Assembly (NCBI RefSeq): GCF_009604425.1
Contig: NZ_WEGI01000014.1
Coordinates: forward strand, 1 to 64,000
Length of the DNA stretch: 64,000 bases
DNA from: Nocardia aurantia
GTDB taxonomy: Bacteria > Actinomycetota > Actinomycetes > Mycobacteriales > Mycobacteriaceae
Direction: 5' to 3'
Part shown: piece after piece, positions 48,127 through 56,890 of the stretch
Position numbering within the stretch: position 1 is the first letter of the stretch
Layout of the letters: each line of letters opens with the position of its first letter
Notes under the pieces: generated by a model
The model's database searches: none
What the model was told of the DNA's origin: nothing
Seen by the model: the letters and a program-made list of their open reading frames with translations, nothing else
Program-made: the position numbers and the translations under genes

Positions 48127-49008
48127 GTGCTGTTTCTCGAACAGCTGATCAACGGCATCTGTACCGGGTCGATCTACGCCCTGTTCGCCGTCGGCTTCGG
48201 GATCGTCTTCTCGACGATGCAGATCCTGAACCTGGCCCAGGGTGTCTACGCGACCTACGGTGCGATGATCACCTACTTCGCCATCGACGACGCGGGCCTG
48301 CCGTACTGGCTCGCCGTGATCGCCGGTGTACTCGCCGCGGGCCTGGTCGCCGTCTTCGTCGACCAGATCGCGTTCGAGCCGCTGCGCCGCCGGGGCGTGC
48401 AGCTGCTGGGCGCGGTCATCGCGAGCATCGGCATGTGGATCGCGCTGCGCGAGGTCCTCAGCATCGCCACCCACGCCACCCCGGTCGGGTTCCCGCCCTC
48501 GTCGGTCCCGCGCGGGCGGATCGAGATCGGCTCGATCGATATCCTGTCCAGCCAGCTGCTCGCGGTGATCCTCGCCGCGGTGGTGATCGCGGGCGTCTAT
48601 CACCTCCTGCACCGCACGAACATCGGCGCGGCGATCCGCGCGGTCGGCTACGACAAGCGGTCCGCGCAGATCGCGGGGATCAACCCACGGACCATGATCA
48701 TCGGGGCGGCGCTGCTCTCCGGCGCGGTCACCGGGCTGGCCGGGATCCTGCTGGCCGGTGGGCAGAGCTTCAACTTCAATCTGGGCGACGGTCTGCTGCT
48801 CCAGGGCTTCGCCGCGGTCGTGATCGGCGGCATGGGCGATGTGCGCGGCGCCGCGCTGGGTGGCCTGCTGATCGGTGTGGTCCAGACCCTGTCGGCGTCG
48901 TACATCTCGGCGGGCTACCAGGACGCGATCACCTTCGGCCTCGTACTCGTCGTGCTGCTCGCCCGTCCCACCGGCCTGCTCGGTACGGCCAATTTCCAAA
49001 GGGCGTGA
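48127..49008 (+). CDS. LivH-type ABC permease
   Basis: GTG 48127 follows GAGAGGA and gives 293 residues with eight membrane segments. LINGICTGSIYALFAVGFGIVFSTMQILNLAQGVYATYGAMI at the start and GGMGDVRGAALGGLLIGVVQTL near the end are the family's conserved blocks. It pairs with the LivM-type protein encoded 4 bases downstream to form the channel for the operon's substrate. Confidence 0.94.
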   Translation: MLFLEQLINGICTGSIYALFAVGFGIVFSTMQILNLAQGVYATYGAMITYFAIDDAGLPYWLAVIAGVLAAGLVAVFVDQIAFEPLRRRGVQLLGAVIASIGMWIALREVLSIATHATPVGFPPSSVPRGRIEIGSIDILSSQLLAVILAAVVIAGVYHLLHRTNIGAAIRAVGYDKRSAQIAGINPRTMIIGAALLSGAVTGLAGILLAGGQSFNFNLGDGLLLQGFAAVVIGGMGDVRGAALGGLLIGVVQTLSASYISAGYQDAITFGLVLVVLLARPTGLLGTANFQRA

Positions 49009-49012
49009 TGTC

Positions 49013-49924
49013 ATGAACCCCTCCTTGGTCCTTCTGCAGAGCGCGACCATGTTCGCGATGGCGGGCGCGGTACTGGCGCTCAGCACCTACGTGACGTTGT
49101 GGACCGGACTGCTCAGCTTCGGCACCGTCACCTTCGCCGCGATCGGCGCCTTCGGTTCGGTCTGGCTGCTGACCGAGACCGGTCTCGGCCTGTGGCCCGC
49201 GATCCTGCTCGGCGCCGCGGCCGCCGGGGTCTTCGGCCTGCTGGTCGGCCGCGTCTTCCTGAAACTGTCGAGTCACTGGCTCGCGCTGGCGACCGTGGCG
49301 CTGGTGCTGATCACCCGCGTGTTCGTCGTCAACTTCGGTGACAGCACCGGTGGTTCGGCCGGTGAGGTCGTGCCCTACACGATGTCGATGCCGGAGATGG
49401 CGGGGCTGCTCGTCGTCGTCTGTCTGCTGCTGTTCGCGCTGCGGCGCTCGAAGTTCGGGGTCGCGGCCGACGCCACCCGCGAGGATCCGGCCGTTGCCGA
49501 GGCACTCGGCATTCCGGTCGCCCGCGTCAAGATCATCGCGTTCGGGCTCAGCGGCGCGATCGGCGCGGTGGGCGGGGCGATGCAGGCGTCGCAGCTGTCC
49601 TATATCGGGCCGGACACCTTCTACGTCGACCTGTCGGTCACCGTCATCGCCTGCGTGGTGCTCGGCGGCGCGTACCACTGGGCCGGCTCGGTGATCGGCG
49701 CGATCGTGTTCACCGGCCTGCCGGTCTACATCAGCCAGTACATCACCGTCGGGCAGTCGATCATCAACGGCGTCCTGCTGCTCGCGATCATCCGCTTCCT
49801 GCCGGGCGGACTGGTCGACCCACTGCGCTGGCGACGCCGGCGGGAGAAGCGACGAGCCAGCCCGCGCGTGGCGTCACGTGACGCCGACCGTCGGCCACTG
49901 GAGAACGCGGGAGTGACGGAATGA
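49013..49924 (+). CDS. LivM-type ABC permease
   Basis: ATG 49013 gives 303 residues with about eight membrane segments. LSTYVTLWTGLLSFGTVTFAAIGAFGSVWL, the cytoplasmic EAA-like loop AEALGIPVARVKIIAFGLSGAIGAVGGAMQAS and VLGGAYHWAGSVIGAIVFTGLPVYI identify the family. The C-terminus is a basic tail (RWRRRREKRRASPRVASRD). Its stop overlaps the ATG of the ATPase gene. Confidence 0.92.
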   Translation: MNPSLVLLQSATMFAMAGAVLALSTYVTLWTGLLSFGTVTFAAIGAFGSVWLLTETGLGLWPAILLGAAAAGVFGLLVGRVFLKLSSHWLALATVALVLITRVFVVNFGDSTGGSAGEVVPYTMSMPEMAGLLVVVCLLLFALRRSKFGVAADATREDPAVAEALGIPVARVKIIAFGLSGAIGAVGGAMQASQLSYIGPDTFYVDLSVTVIACVVLGGAYHWAGSVIGAIVFTGLPVYISQYITVGQSIINGVLLLAIIRFLPGGLVDPLRWRRRREKRRASPRVASRDADRRPLENAGVTE

Positions 49925-50718
49925 GCGGCGCGATCACCGAGCAGCGGAGCCCGGCGGCCACCGGCGTGGCGCTCGGCCTGGACTCGATCTCCAAGAGCTT
50001 CGGCGGCCTGCACGTGCTGTCCTCGGTGACCTTCGACGTCCCAATCGCCACCATCTACGGGGTCGCGGGCCCGAACGGCGCCGGCAAGACGACGCTGCTC
50101 AACCTGCTCACCGGCTTCGGCTCGTTCAGCGGCGGCCGGATGACCATCGGCGGCGTGGACGCGACCGGCCGCGACGCCCGGGCCATCAGCGCCCTGGGGG
50201 TCGCCCGCACCTTCCAGAACATCCGGCTGTTCCGCGGGCTGACCGTGCGCGAACAGGTGGAGGCGGGGACCTACCGGCACCGCCGGGCCTCGCTGCTGTC
50301 GAGCCTGGTCTCGTCGCCCACCGACCGGCGCGACCGCGCCGAGATCCGGGCCACGGCCGACGAGATGCTGGCCTTCGTCGGGCTCGCCGACCGCGCCGAC
50401 CTGCTCGCCGAGACCATGTCGTACGGCGACCAGCGCCGCATCGAGATCGCCCGTGCCCTCGCCATGCGGCCGAAACTGCTCCTCCTGGACGAGCCCACGG
50501 CCGGGATGAACGACGCGGACTGGCTGCCGATCGCGAATCTGCTCGACCGGCTGCGGTCCGAGGGGATCACCATCGTCGTCGTCGAGCACAACATGCGGCT
50601 GCTCGAACGTAGCTGTGACCGGGTCGCGGTCATCGCCGCCGGTGAGGTCATCGCCGAGGACGAACCCGTGACGTGTCTGCGCCGCCCCGAGGTCCGGCGC
50701 GCCTATTTCGGAAAGTAG
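49921..50718 (+). CDS. LivG-type ABC ATPase
   Basis: This 265-residue ATPase has Walker A GPNGAGKTTLL at about residue 51, signature MSYGDQRRIEIARAL, Walker B LLLLDEPTAGM and the switch His in VVVEHNMRLL. Its C-terminal tail (RRPEVRRAYFGK) matches the LivG type. The signature has D in place of the usual G after Y-G (S-Y-G-D-Q), common in this group. It overlaps the preceding permease stop by ATGA. Confidence 0.94.
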   Translation: MSGAITEQRSPAATGVALGLDSISKSFGGLHVLSSVTFDVPIATIYGVAGPNGAGKTTLLNLLTGFGSFSGGRMTIGGVDATGRDARAISALGVARTFQNIRLFRGLTVREQVEAGTYRHRRASLLSSLVSSPTDRRDRAEIRATADEMLAFVGLADRADLLAETMSYGDQRRIEIARALAMRPKLLLLDEPTAGMNDADWLPIANLLDRLRSEGITIVVVEHNMRLLERSCDRVAVIAAGEVIAEDEPVTCLRRPEVRRAYFGK

Positions 50719-50727
50719 AGGTCCCCG

Positions 50728-51495
50728 ATGTCTCCCATCCTGACCGTCGACGACCTCGACGTCCGCTACGGCACGATTCCCGCCCTGTCCGGGCTGTCCC
50801 TCTCGGTCGAGCGCGGCTCGCTGACCGCCCTGCTCGGCGCGAACGGCGCCGGCAAGTCCACGACGCTCAACACGGTCGCCGGCCTGCTCGAGCCGGCCCG
50901 GGGGACGGTGACGTTCGACGGCCAGGACATCACCGGCCGCGCGGCGCACCGGATCACCCGGCGCGGCCTCGTGCTCGTGCCCGAGGGCCGGCTCGTCGTC
51001 GCGCCGCTGTCGGTCCTCGAGAACCTCCAGCTCAGCTCGTTCGCCCGGGGCCGGAGCCGCACGGCCGCGCTCGACGAGGTGTGGGAGCTGTTCCCCCGCC
51101 TGGCCGAGCGCAAGTCCCAGATCGCCGGGCTGATGAGCGGCGGCGAGCAGCAGATGCTCGCGATCGCCCGCGCCTGGATGACCAAGCCCACGATGATCCT
51201 GCTCGACGAGCCGTCGATGGGCCTCTCGCCCGCGCTGGTGGACATCGTCTTCGAGGCGATCGCGCAGATCCACGCCGCCGGCGCCACGGTGCTGCTGGTC
51301 GAGCAGAACGCGGCCAAGGCACTGCCGATCTGCGACCACGCCTACCTCATCCACCGCGGCGACATCATCGCCTCCGGCACCCCCGCCGAACTCGACGAGA
51401 ACCCGGACCTGGTGGCCCGGCACCTCGGGCTCGACCCGGAGATCGCGGTGCCCGAGATCGACCGCGCCCTGCACGCCGCCGAGGAGCACGCATGA
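50728..51495 (+). CDS. LivF-type ABC ATPase
   Basis: This 255-residue ATPase has Walker A GANGAGKSTTL at about residue 38, signature LMSGGEQQMLAIARA, Walker B MILLDEPSMGLSP and the switch LLVEQNAAKALPICDHAYLIHRGD. It begins 9 bases after the LivG stop. Together the five genes from 46848 form a complete importer. Its stop overlaps the start of a 17-codon micro-ORF. Confidence 0.94.
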   Translation: MSPILTVDDLDVRYGTIPALSGLSLSVERGSLTALLGANGAGKSTTLNTVAGLLEPARGTVTFDGQDITGRAAHRITRRGLVLVPEGRLVVAPLSVLENLQLSSFARGRSRTAALDEVWELFPRLAERKSQIAGLMSGGEQQMLAIARAWMTKPTMILLDEPSMGLSPALVDIVFEAIAQIHAAGATVLLVEQNAAKALPICDHAYLIHRGDIIASGTPAELDENPDLVARHLGLDPEIAVPEIDRALHAAEEHA

Positions 51496-51545
51496 GCGAC
51501 CGGCATGCCGTCACCAGCGGGCAGACGGCCGAGGTACGTGCATGA
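51492..51545 (+). CDS. 17-codon micro-ORF linking livF-like and hydrolase genes
   Basis: It encodes MSDRHAVTSGQTAEVRA. Its ATG overlaps the upstream stop (ATGA, 51492-51495) and its TGA overlaps the next ATG (ATGA, 51542-51545). It may carry ribosomes by termination-reinitiation between the two genes, or be the start of a deleted gene. The peptide has no recognisable feature. Confidence 0.5.
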   Translation: MSDRHAVTSGQTAEVRA

Positions 51546-53116
51546 GCGGCAAGCATTACGTCACCACCAGGTACGGCCAGATCCGGCTGTACATCGGCGG
51601 GGCCGGACCGGCGCTGGTAGCGCTGGCCGGACCCACCCGGGCCGCCGCCGCACTGCTGGACGACCTGCGCACCGTGGCGCCCGGCCGCCGGGTGATCGTG
51701 GTCGAGCCGCCCGGCGTGGGCGGTTCGGCGCAGGTGGCCCTGACCTCCCTCGACGACTGTGCCGTGGCCGTCGTCGAGAGCCTCGCCTTCCTGGGAGAGG
51801 AGCCGGTGGACCTCGTCGCGTTCGAGCTCTCCGTGGCGCTGGTACCGCAGGTGGCGCGCCGGCTGCGGCCGGCGACGACCGTTGTGGTCGGCGTCGATGC
51901 CGCGCTCGGCTGGATCGGGCACGGGCTCGTGCCGCCGTCACCGGCGGCCCGCGACGACGGCACCCATCTCAACGCGTTCTGGTCCTTCCTGCGCGACCGC
52001 CGGTTGATCCGGGCCGACGACCCGACTCTGCCGATCGCCTCCGGCACGCCGCTGCCCGACGTCGCCGATCTCAGCGCGACATTCATTGCGGCAGTTACCG
52101 ATCCGGCGGCGTTCGGCACATATTGGCGGCTCGCGGCAGAGGCGCTTCCCGGCGTGCTCGACGCACTGTCCGACGCGGCCCGGCTCACCACCCTCGGCGA
52201 ACTCCCCGGCCTGCTGGAACCGGCCACGGGCGGCACCGGCGCCGAACCGGCACCCACCGCACCCGCACCCGGCACCGACATCTGGCACCAGTACCTCGAT
52301 ACCGAGTACGGCGTCGCTCACCTGCGCCGCGCGGGCTCCTCCGGCCGGCCGGTGCTCGTGCTGCCCACCGGCGGTGGCTCGTCCGCCCAGTTCGCTCCCG
52401 TCCTGCGCGGCCTGGCCGAGGACCGGACCGCAGTCGCGATCGACTACTTCGGCAACGGACTGTCGCAGCCCCTCGACCGGGTCCCCGACATCGCCACACT
52501 CGCTCGCGAGGCGTTCGCGGTCGCCGACGCCCTCGGCTGGGACACCTTCGACGTCTGGGGCTCGCACACCGGCGCGTGCGTCGCGCTGGAGATGACGATC
52601 ACGGCCCCCGACCGGATCGGCAAGGGCGTCTACGAGGCGCCGGTCATGGTGACCCCGGAATTCCGGGACGACCTGCTGGCCAACTACTTCCCGGATTTCG
52701 CCCCGGATCCGTTCGGCCTGCACCTGCAGCTGATCTGGAACTGGCGGCGGGACATGTTCTCCTATTGGCCCTGGTATCGCGTGGAGCACGCGTCGACGCG
52801 CGCGATCGGCATCCCGGCCGCGGCCGAACTCCAGCTCTACGCGGTGGGCATCCTGGAGAGCGGGACGACCTACGACCTCGCCTACCGCGCCGGTTTCGGC
52901 TACGACACCCGCTCGCGGCTGCCGCACCTGCGCCGGCCCGCGATCCTCACCGCGGGACCGCACGACATGCTCGCCAACGCGCTGGACGACGCGGCGACCC
53001 TGGTATCCGGCGACCTCCTCACGATCGTCCCCACCCCGGCGACGGTCTGGTGGCCGGATCCGGACCCGGCCGCCGCCGCGGCGACCATGCGCATCTACCG
53101 CGATTTCCTCGGATGA
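51542..53116 (+). CDS. Tandem alpha/beta-hydrolase-fold protein
   Basis: The 524 residues hold two hydrolase-like halves. The first (1-225) has RVIVVEPPGVGGSAQVALTS but VAFELSVAL where a nucleophile elbow should be, so it seems inactive. The second (245-524) has GRPVLVLPTGGGSSAQFAPVL, VAIDYFGNGLSQPLD, the elbow WGSHTGACVALEM (about 338-350) and a late PAILTAGPHDMLANAL. In G-S-H-T-G the nucleophile position is His rather than Ser, a variant known in some actinobacterial hydrolase-fold proteins. In the operon it should open an ester, lactone or C-C bond, or act without a covalent step. Confidence 0.8.
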   Translation: MSGKHYVTTRYGQIRLYIGGAGPALVALAGPTRAAAALLDDLRTVAPGRRVIVVEPPGVGGSAQVALTSLDDCAVAVVESLAFLGEEPVDLVAFELSVALVPQVARRLRPATTVVVGVDAALGWIGHGLVPPSPAARDDGTHLNAFWSFLRDRRLIRADDPTLPIASGTPLPDVADLSATFIAAVTDPAAFGTYWRLAAEALPGVLDALSDAARLTTLGELPGLLEPATGGTGAEPAPTAPAPGTDIWHQYLDTEYGVAHLRRAGSSGRPVLVLPTGGGSSAQFAPVLRGLAEDRTAVAIDYFGNGLSQPLDRVPDIATLAREAFAVADALGWDTFDVWGSHTGACVALEMTITAPDRIGKGVYEAPVMVTPEFRDDLLANYFPDFAPDPFGLHLQLIWNWRRDMFSYWPWYRVEHASTRAIGIPAAAELQLYAVGILESGTTYDLAYRAGFGYDTRSRLPHLRRPAILTAGPHDMLANALDDAATLVSGDLLTIVPTPATVWWPDPDPAAAAATMRIYRDFLG

Positions 53117-54090
53117 CCAGGGAGGTACGGACAGTGACCGAGCAGATGGCTCCGGACGAGGTCTACCAGCACGCCGTTCGCCTGGGGGTCCGGCCGAACT
53201 GGGGCCGGTGGGGTGCCGAGGACGAGCGCGGCACCCTCAACCTCGTCACCACGCGGAACGTGCTGCGGGCGACCGCGGCCGTCCGGACCGGGACGGTGGT
53301 GTCGCTGGGGCGGCCCCTGGACCCGGCCGACCCGCCCTACTACCCGCAGGGCCTCGACCGCGCGGTCCGCCACGAGATGGTGACGGCCTGGGGCTCCAAC
53401 GCCGGCGGCGACGTCCAGGCCGCCAGCGACCAGGTGCACATCCAGTGCCACGGGCTCGACAACACGCATATGGACGCCCTGTGCCACATCGGTTACGGCG
53501 GTGTGGGTTACAACGGCCGCCCGTTCGCGTCGATGGTCGACATGACCGGCGCGTCGGTCAGCGACATGCTGGCCGGGGGACCGGTCGTCACCCGTGGCGT
53601 GCTGGTGGACGTCCCGCGGCTGCGCGGCGTCGACCACCTGGCCGGCGGCGACCCCGTGACCGAGGACGACCTGCGCGCGGCCGCCCCGGACCTGCGCCCC
53701 GGCGACGCCCTGATCGTGCGCACCGGCCGGGCGCGCGCGGTGGCCGGTGCGGCGAGCGCCGCCGCGGCCGAGGGCCGCACCGCCGAGCACAAGTACGGGC
53801 CGATCGCCGGACTGCACCACAGCGCGATGCGGGTGGTCGCCGAACTCGACTGCGGACTGCTCGGCACCGACGGCTCGGCGGACAACTTCCCCGCCGTCGA
53901 CGAGCACCGGCTGCCGATCCATGTGCTGTCGCTGGTGCATCTGGGCGTGCATCTGCTGCACAACCTGGCCCTGGAGGAGCTCGCCGACGCCCTGGCCGAG
54001 CGCGGTGGCTCGGACTTCCTGATCGTGGCGGCCCCGCTGCGACTGCCCGGCGGCACCGGCAGCCCCATCGCGCCGGTCGCCGTGCTCTGA
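53113..54090 (+). CDS. Cyclase-family (kynurenine-formamidase-like) hydrolase
   Basis: This 325-residue PF04199 protein has RPNWGRWGAEDERGTLNLVT near the N-terminus, typical of the long cyclase subfamily, and the metal motif in HGLDNTHMDALCHIGY (H-x-x-x-x-T-H-x-D-x-x-x-H). The C-terminal part has HHSAMRVVAELDCGLLGTDGSADN. Relatives hydrolyse amides or lactones, including isatin and formylkynurenine, using zinc or manganese. The ATG overlaps the stop of the hydrolase gene. Confidence 0.9.
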   Translation: MTREVRTVTEQMAPDEVYQHAVRLGVRPNWGRWGAEDERGTLNLVTTRNVLRATAAVRTGTVVSLGRPLDPADPPYYPQGLDRAVRHEMVTAWGSNAGGDVQAASDQVHIQCHGLDNTHMDALCHIGYGGVGYNGRPFASMVDMTGASVSDMLAGGPVVTRGVLVDVPRLRGVDHLAGGDPVTEDDLRAAAPDLRPGDALIVRTGRARAVAGAASAAAAEGRTAEHKYGPIAGLHHSAMRVVAELDCGLLGTDGSADNFPAVDEHRLPIHVLSLVHLGVHLLHNLALEELADALAERGGSDFLIVAAPLRLPGGTGSPIAPVAVL

Positions 54091-54107
54091 CCCGAGAGGA
54101 CTACGCC

Positions 54108-54206
54108 ATGATCCGAACCGGTTCGACGCCGATCACCCGTTCGAGCGGCGGACATCGCCGCGGGATCGCGTCCGGCCGCGGCACGGGCCCGGTGGCGGCC
54201 CGATGA
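54108..54206 (+). CDS. 32-residue small ORF before the FAD enzyme gene
   Basis: ATG 54108 follows a good GAGAGGA site by about 8 bases; the TGA overlaps the next ATG (ATGA, 54203-54206). The peptide MIRTGSTPITRSSGGHRRGI continues with Gly/Arg-rich residues, is basic and without hydrophobic segments. The FAD gene has no ribosome site of its own, so this ORF probably delivers ribosomes to it; a truncated gene start is the alternative. Confidence 0.55.
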   Translation: MIRTGSTPITRSSGGHRRGIASGRGTGPVAAR

Positions 54207-55813
54207 GCGCGACCGAATACGACATCGTCTGCGTAGGCGGCGGTCTCGGCGGTCTCGCCGCGGCGGTGCGCGCCCACGACCTGGGCGCCCGGGTGCTCGT
54301 GCTGGAGCGCTCGGCGATGATCGGCGGCGTGGCCGCCTACAGCGGCGGATTCTGCTGGGTCGGCGCCAACCATCTCGACGTAGGCGGCGACACCCTGGCC
54401 GCCACCGAGGACTACCTCGACCAGGTGCAGGGCAGCGGTCGTCCGGTCGACCGCGCGGCCCGCCGCGAATATCTCGAGTCCGCGATCGAGGCCACCCGCT
54501 GGTTCGCCGCGGCCGGTGTGCCGTTCTCGCTGATCCGGGACGCGGCCGATCTGTACGAGCCGGCGCCCGGCTCCACCGCCCAGGGCCGCCTGCTCGAGTG
54601 CGCGGTGCCGGGCGCGGACCTGGGCCCGTGGCGAGAACACCTGCGCCCCAGCGTCTATTACCGCACCGGCGTCACGCGCGACGAGAGCTATCACGTGCTC
54701 GCCGGCGATGTCGCGGCCCGGCTCGCCCTCGCCGCGAAACGGGAAGACGAGGACCTGCTGACCCACGGTGTGGGCCTCGCGGCCGGCTTCGCCCGCGCGG
54801 CGCTGGTCCGCCGCGGCGTGGAGTGCCGCCTCGAACATCGCGTGGTCGCCCTGCGCCACGAGGACGGCCGCGTGACCGGGGTGATCGCCGAGGGCCCCGA
54901 CGGCCGGGTCGAGATCACCGCGACCCGGGGCGTGCTCCTCGCCGTCGGCGGCTACGGCAACGCGCCCGACGCCGCCGAACTCGAGGACGTCCCCGAGCTG
55001 ATCGAGGCGTCCCCGCCGGTCGTCTCCGGCGACGGCCTCACGCTGGCGCAGAGCGTCGGCGCGACCGTCGTCCGCGGCGCGGACCCGTTCGTGGTGCTCG
55101 GCGCCCGCTTCGAGGACCATACCCACCCCGGCAGCGACGAGCCGCTGTTCAGCCAGCTGCTGGAGAACCTCGGCTTCCCGCATTCGATCATCGTGAACCG
55201 GGACGGCAACCGGTTCGGGGACGAGAGCTACTACGGTGCGCTCATCCGCGGCCTGCGCAGCTTCGACTCGCGTCGCAAGCAGTGGGCGAACTTCCCGTGC
55301 TGGCTGGTGTTCGACGAATCGTTCCGCCGCAACTACCCGCTGGGTCCCTACGCCCCCGGCGCCGACCATCCCGCCGACGTCCTGCGATTCGACTCGCTGG
55401 GCGAACTCGCGACCGGACTCGGCATCGACGAGCCGGGACTGGCGGCCACCGTCGCGCGGTTCAACCGGTTCGCCGAAACGGGCGAGGACGCCGACTTCGG
55501 AAGGGGCTCATTGCCTTTCGCTCGCAAGGCGTACGGCGATCCCCGCTACCCCAACCCCAATCTCGGCGCGGTCGCCACGGCGCCCTTCTATGCGCTACCC
55601 CTGCACGTGCTCGGGGTCGGCCTGTGCTCGCTCGGCCTGGCGATCGACCCCTCGGCGCGGGTGCTGCGCCGCGACGGCAGCGCGATCGCCGGCTTGTACG
55701 CCACCGGCAACGCCGCGGCCACCCGCGAGCTGAAGGGCTACGTCACCGGTCTGGCGAACGCCCGCAACTACACCTATGCCTACCGGGCGGTGAACGACAT
55801 GTTCGTCGGCTGA
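54203..55813 (+). CDS. FAD-dependent dehydrogenase, fumarate-reductase/KstD-like
   Basis: This 536-residue flavoprotein starts YDIVCVGGGLGGLAAAVRAHDLGARVLVLERSAMIGGVAAYSGG, the FAD-binding motif and G-G-x-x-x-x-S-G-G block of the fumarate reductase/3-ketosteroid-1-dehydrogenase group. LYATGNAAATRELKGYVTGLANA near the C-terminus closes the FAD site. It would insert or remove a C=C bond next to a carbonyl. No cytochrome domain or signal peptide is present, so the electron acceptor is soluble or quinone. It lies between ring-opening and C-C lyase genes. Confidence 0.9.
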   Translation: MSATEYDIVCVGGGLGGLAAAVRAHDLGARVLVLERSAMIGGVAAYSGGFCWVGANHLDVGGDTLAATEDYLDQVQGSGRPVDRAARREYLESAIEATRWFAAAGVPFSLIRDAADLYEPAPGSTAQGRLLECAVPGADLGPWREHLRPSVYYRTGVTRDESYHVLAGDVAARLALAAKREDEDLLTHGVGLAAGFARAALVRRGVECRLEHRVVALRHEDGRVTGVIAEGPDGRVEITATRGVLLAVGGYGNAPDAAELEDVPELIEASPPVVSGDGLTLAQSVGATVVRGADPFVVLGARFEDHTHPGSDEPLFSQLLENLGFPHSIIVNRDGNRFGDESYYGALIRGLRSFDSRRKQWANFPCWLVFDESFRRNYPLGPYAPGADHPADVLRFDSLGELATGLGIDEPGLAATVARFNRFAETGEDADFGRGSLPFARKAYGDPRYPNPNLGAVATAPFYALPLHVLGVGLCSLGLAIDPSARVLRRDGSAIAGLYATGNAAATRELKGYVTGLANARNYTYAYRAVNDMFVG

Positions 55814-55936
55814 TCATCGCACCGGTTCGCAGCGCGCGGGCGGACGTGCCCGGTCCCCCTCGGGGCACGTCCACCCGCGCCGCTGAACGCTGCCCCGACC
55901 AGGGCGCGAGCCTCGAATGCCCGGCCGGCGAAGACA

Positions 55937-55965
55937 TTGACCCGACCAGACCCGGGGCCTACCGT
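55937..55965 (+). promoter_or_regulatory. Internal promoter before the lyase gene
   Basis: TTGACC (55937-55942), 17 bases, TACCGT (55960-55965). The palindrome 55978-55993 follows the predicted start. The rest of 55814-56015 shows no gene. It may give the second half of the operon its own transcript. Confidence 0.55.
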
Positions 55966-55977
55966 GAGTATCGAATG

Positions 55978-55993
55978 GCGGAAAGCATTCCGC
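55978..55993. promoter_or_regulatory. Palindrome GCGGAA-AGCA-TTCCGC
   Basis: Six-base arms, with AAT and ATT outside them, just downstream of the predicted start of the internal promoter. It shares TTCCG with the operator at 46716 but lacks the GAACC halves, so the same regulator is possible but not certain. Confidence 0.5.
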
Positions 55994-56015
55994 ATTATGA
56001 AACAGGTGGTTTCGT

Positions 56016-56888
56016 ATGACACACCCCTCCCTGACCGAGCTGATCGCCCGGGACGGCGTCATCCACGCCCCCGGCGTCTGGGACGGTCTCTCCGCCCGCA
56101 TCGCCGCCCAGGCGGGTTTCGCCGCGGTCTGCGCCTCGGGATTCGCGATCGCCGCGGCGCTCGGCATGCCCGACGCCGAGGTGTTCACGGCGACCGAGGG
56201 CATCGACGCCGTCCGCAAGATCCGTGAGGCCTGCGAGTTGCCGATCATCGCCGACATCGACACCGGCTACGGCAACGCGATCAACGCCAACCGCACCGCG
56301 GCCGGAATGCGCCGGGCCGGCGTCGCCGCGGTCTTCATGGAGGATCAGGTCTCACCCAAGCGCTGCCCGATCTGCGTCGGCGACCCGGTCGAGGTGACCC
56401 CGCTGGCCGAGGCCACCGGCAAGGTCCGTGCCGCCAAGGACGGTCTGGGCGAGGACGTCCTGCTGATCGCCCGCACGGACGCGGTCGGCGACGCGGCCCT
56501 CGAACGGGCCCAGGCCTACGTCGCCGCCGGCGCCGACCTGATCATGCCGGTCTCCAAGACCTTCCGGACCCTCGCGGAATGGCAGCGCTGCCACGAACTG
56601 ACCGGTGTCCCGCTGGTCGCCTCGCTGACCGCGTGGACCTGGGTCGAGCGCGAGTTCACCGCCGAGGCGATGGAGCGGGCGGGTATCAAGATCGCCCTGG
56701 TCGCCACGCACGGCATCCTCGCGGCGGCGACCGCGATCCGCGACTCGTTCACCCGCCTCGCCGCCGGCGAACCACTGCCCGCCGTCTCCGGCCGCTACAT
56801 GGAACACGAGGACTTCGTGGACCTGATCGGCTTCCCGGAGATGGAGGAGCGCCAGCGCACCTACCTACCCGCGTCCTTGGAGGTCTGA
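56016..56888 (+). CDS. Isocitrate lyase/PEP mutase superfamily C-C lyase
   Basis: This 290-residue barrel protein has HAPGVWDGLSARIAAQAGF, LPIIADIDTGYGN (metal-binding D-x-D) and VFMEDQVSPKRCPIC at about 107-121, then LLIARTDAVGD. The K-R-C of the catalytic loop is kept, whereas the usual C-G-H is changed to C-P-I-C. Family members cleave 2-methylisocitrate, 2,3-dimethylmalate or oxaloacetate-like acids to pyruvate, glyoxylate or similar. Next to an aconitase-like pair, cleavage of a hydrated, branched malate is the best guess. Confidence 0.88.
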   Translation: MTHPSLTELIARDGVIHAPGVWDGLSARIAAQAGFAAVCASGFAIAAALGMPDAEVFTATEGIDAVRKIREACELPIIADIDTGYGNAINANRTAAGMRRAGVAAVFMEDQVSPKRCPICVGDPVEVTPLAEATGKVRAAKDGLGEDVLLIARTDAVGDAALERAQAYVAAGADLIMPVSKTFRTLAEWQRCHELTGVPLVASLTAWTWVEREFTAEAMERAGIKIALVATHGILAAATAIRDSFTRLAAGEPLPAVSGRYMEHEDFVDLIGFPEMEERQRTYLPASLEV

Positions 56889-56890
56889 CC

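Noticed and set aside
46848..51495. True branched-chain amino acid importer
   Set aside because: The family matches, but co-transcription with catabolic enzymes suggests another ligand, so liv gene symbols were not assigned.
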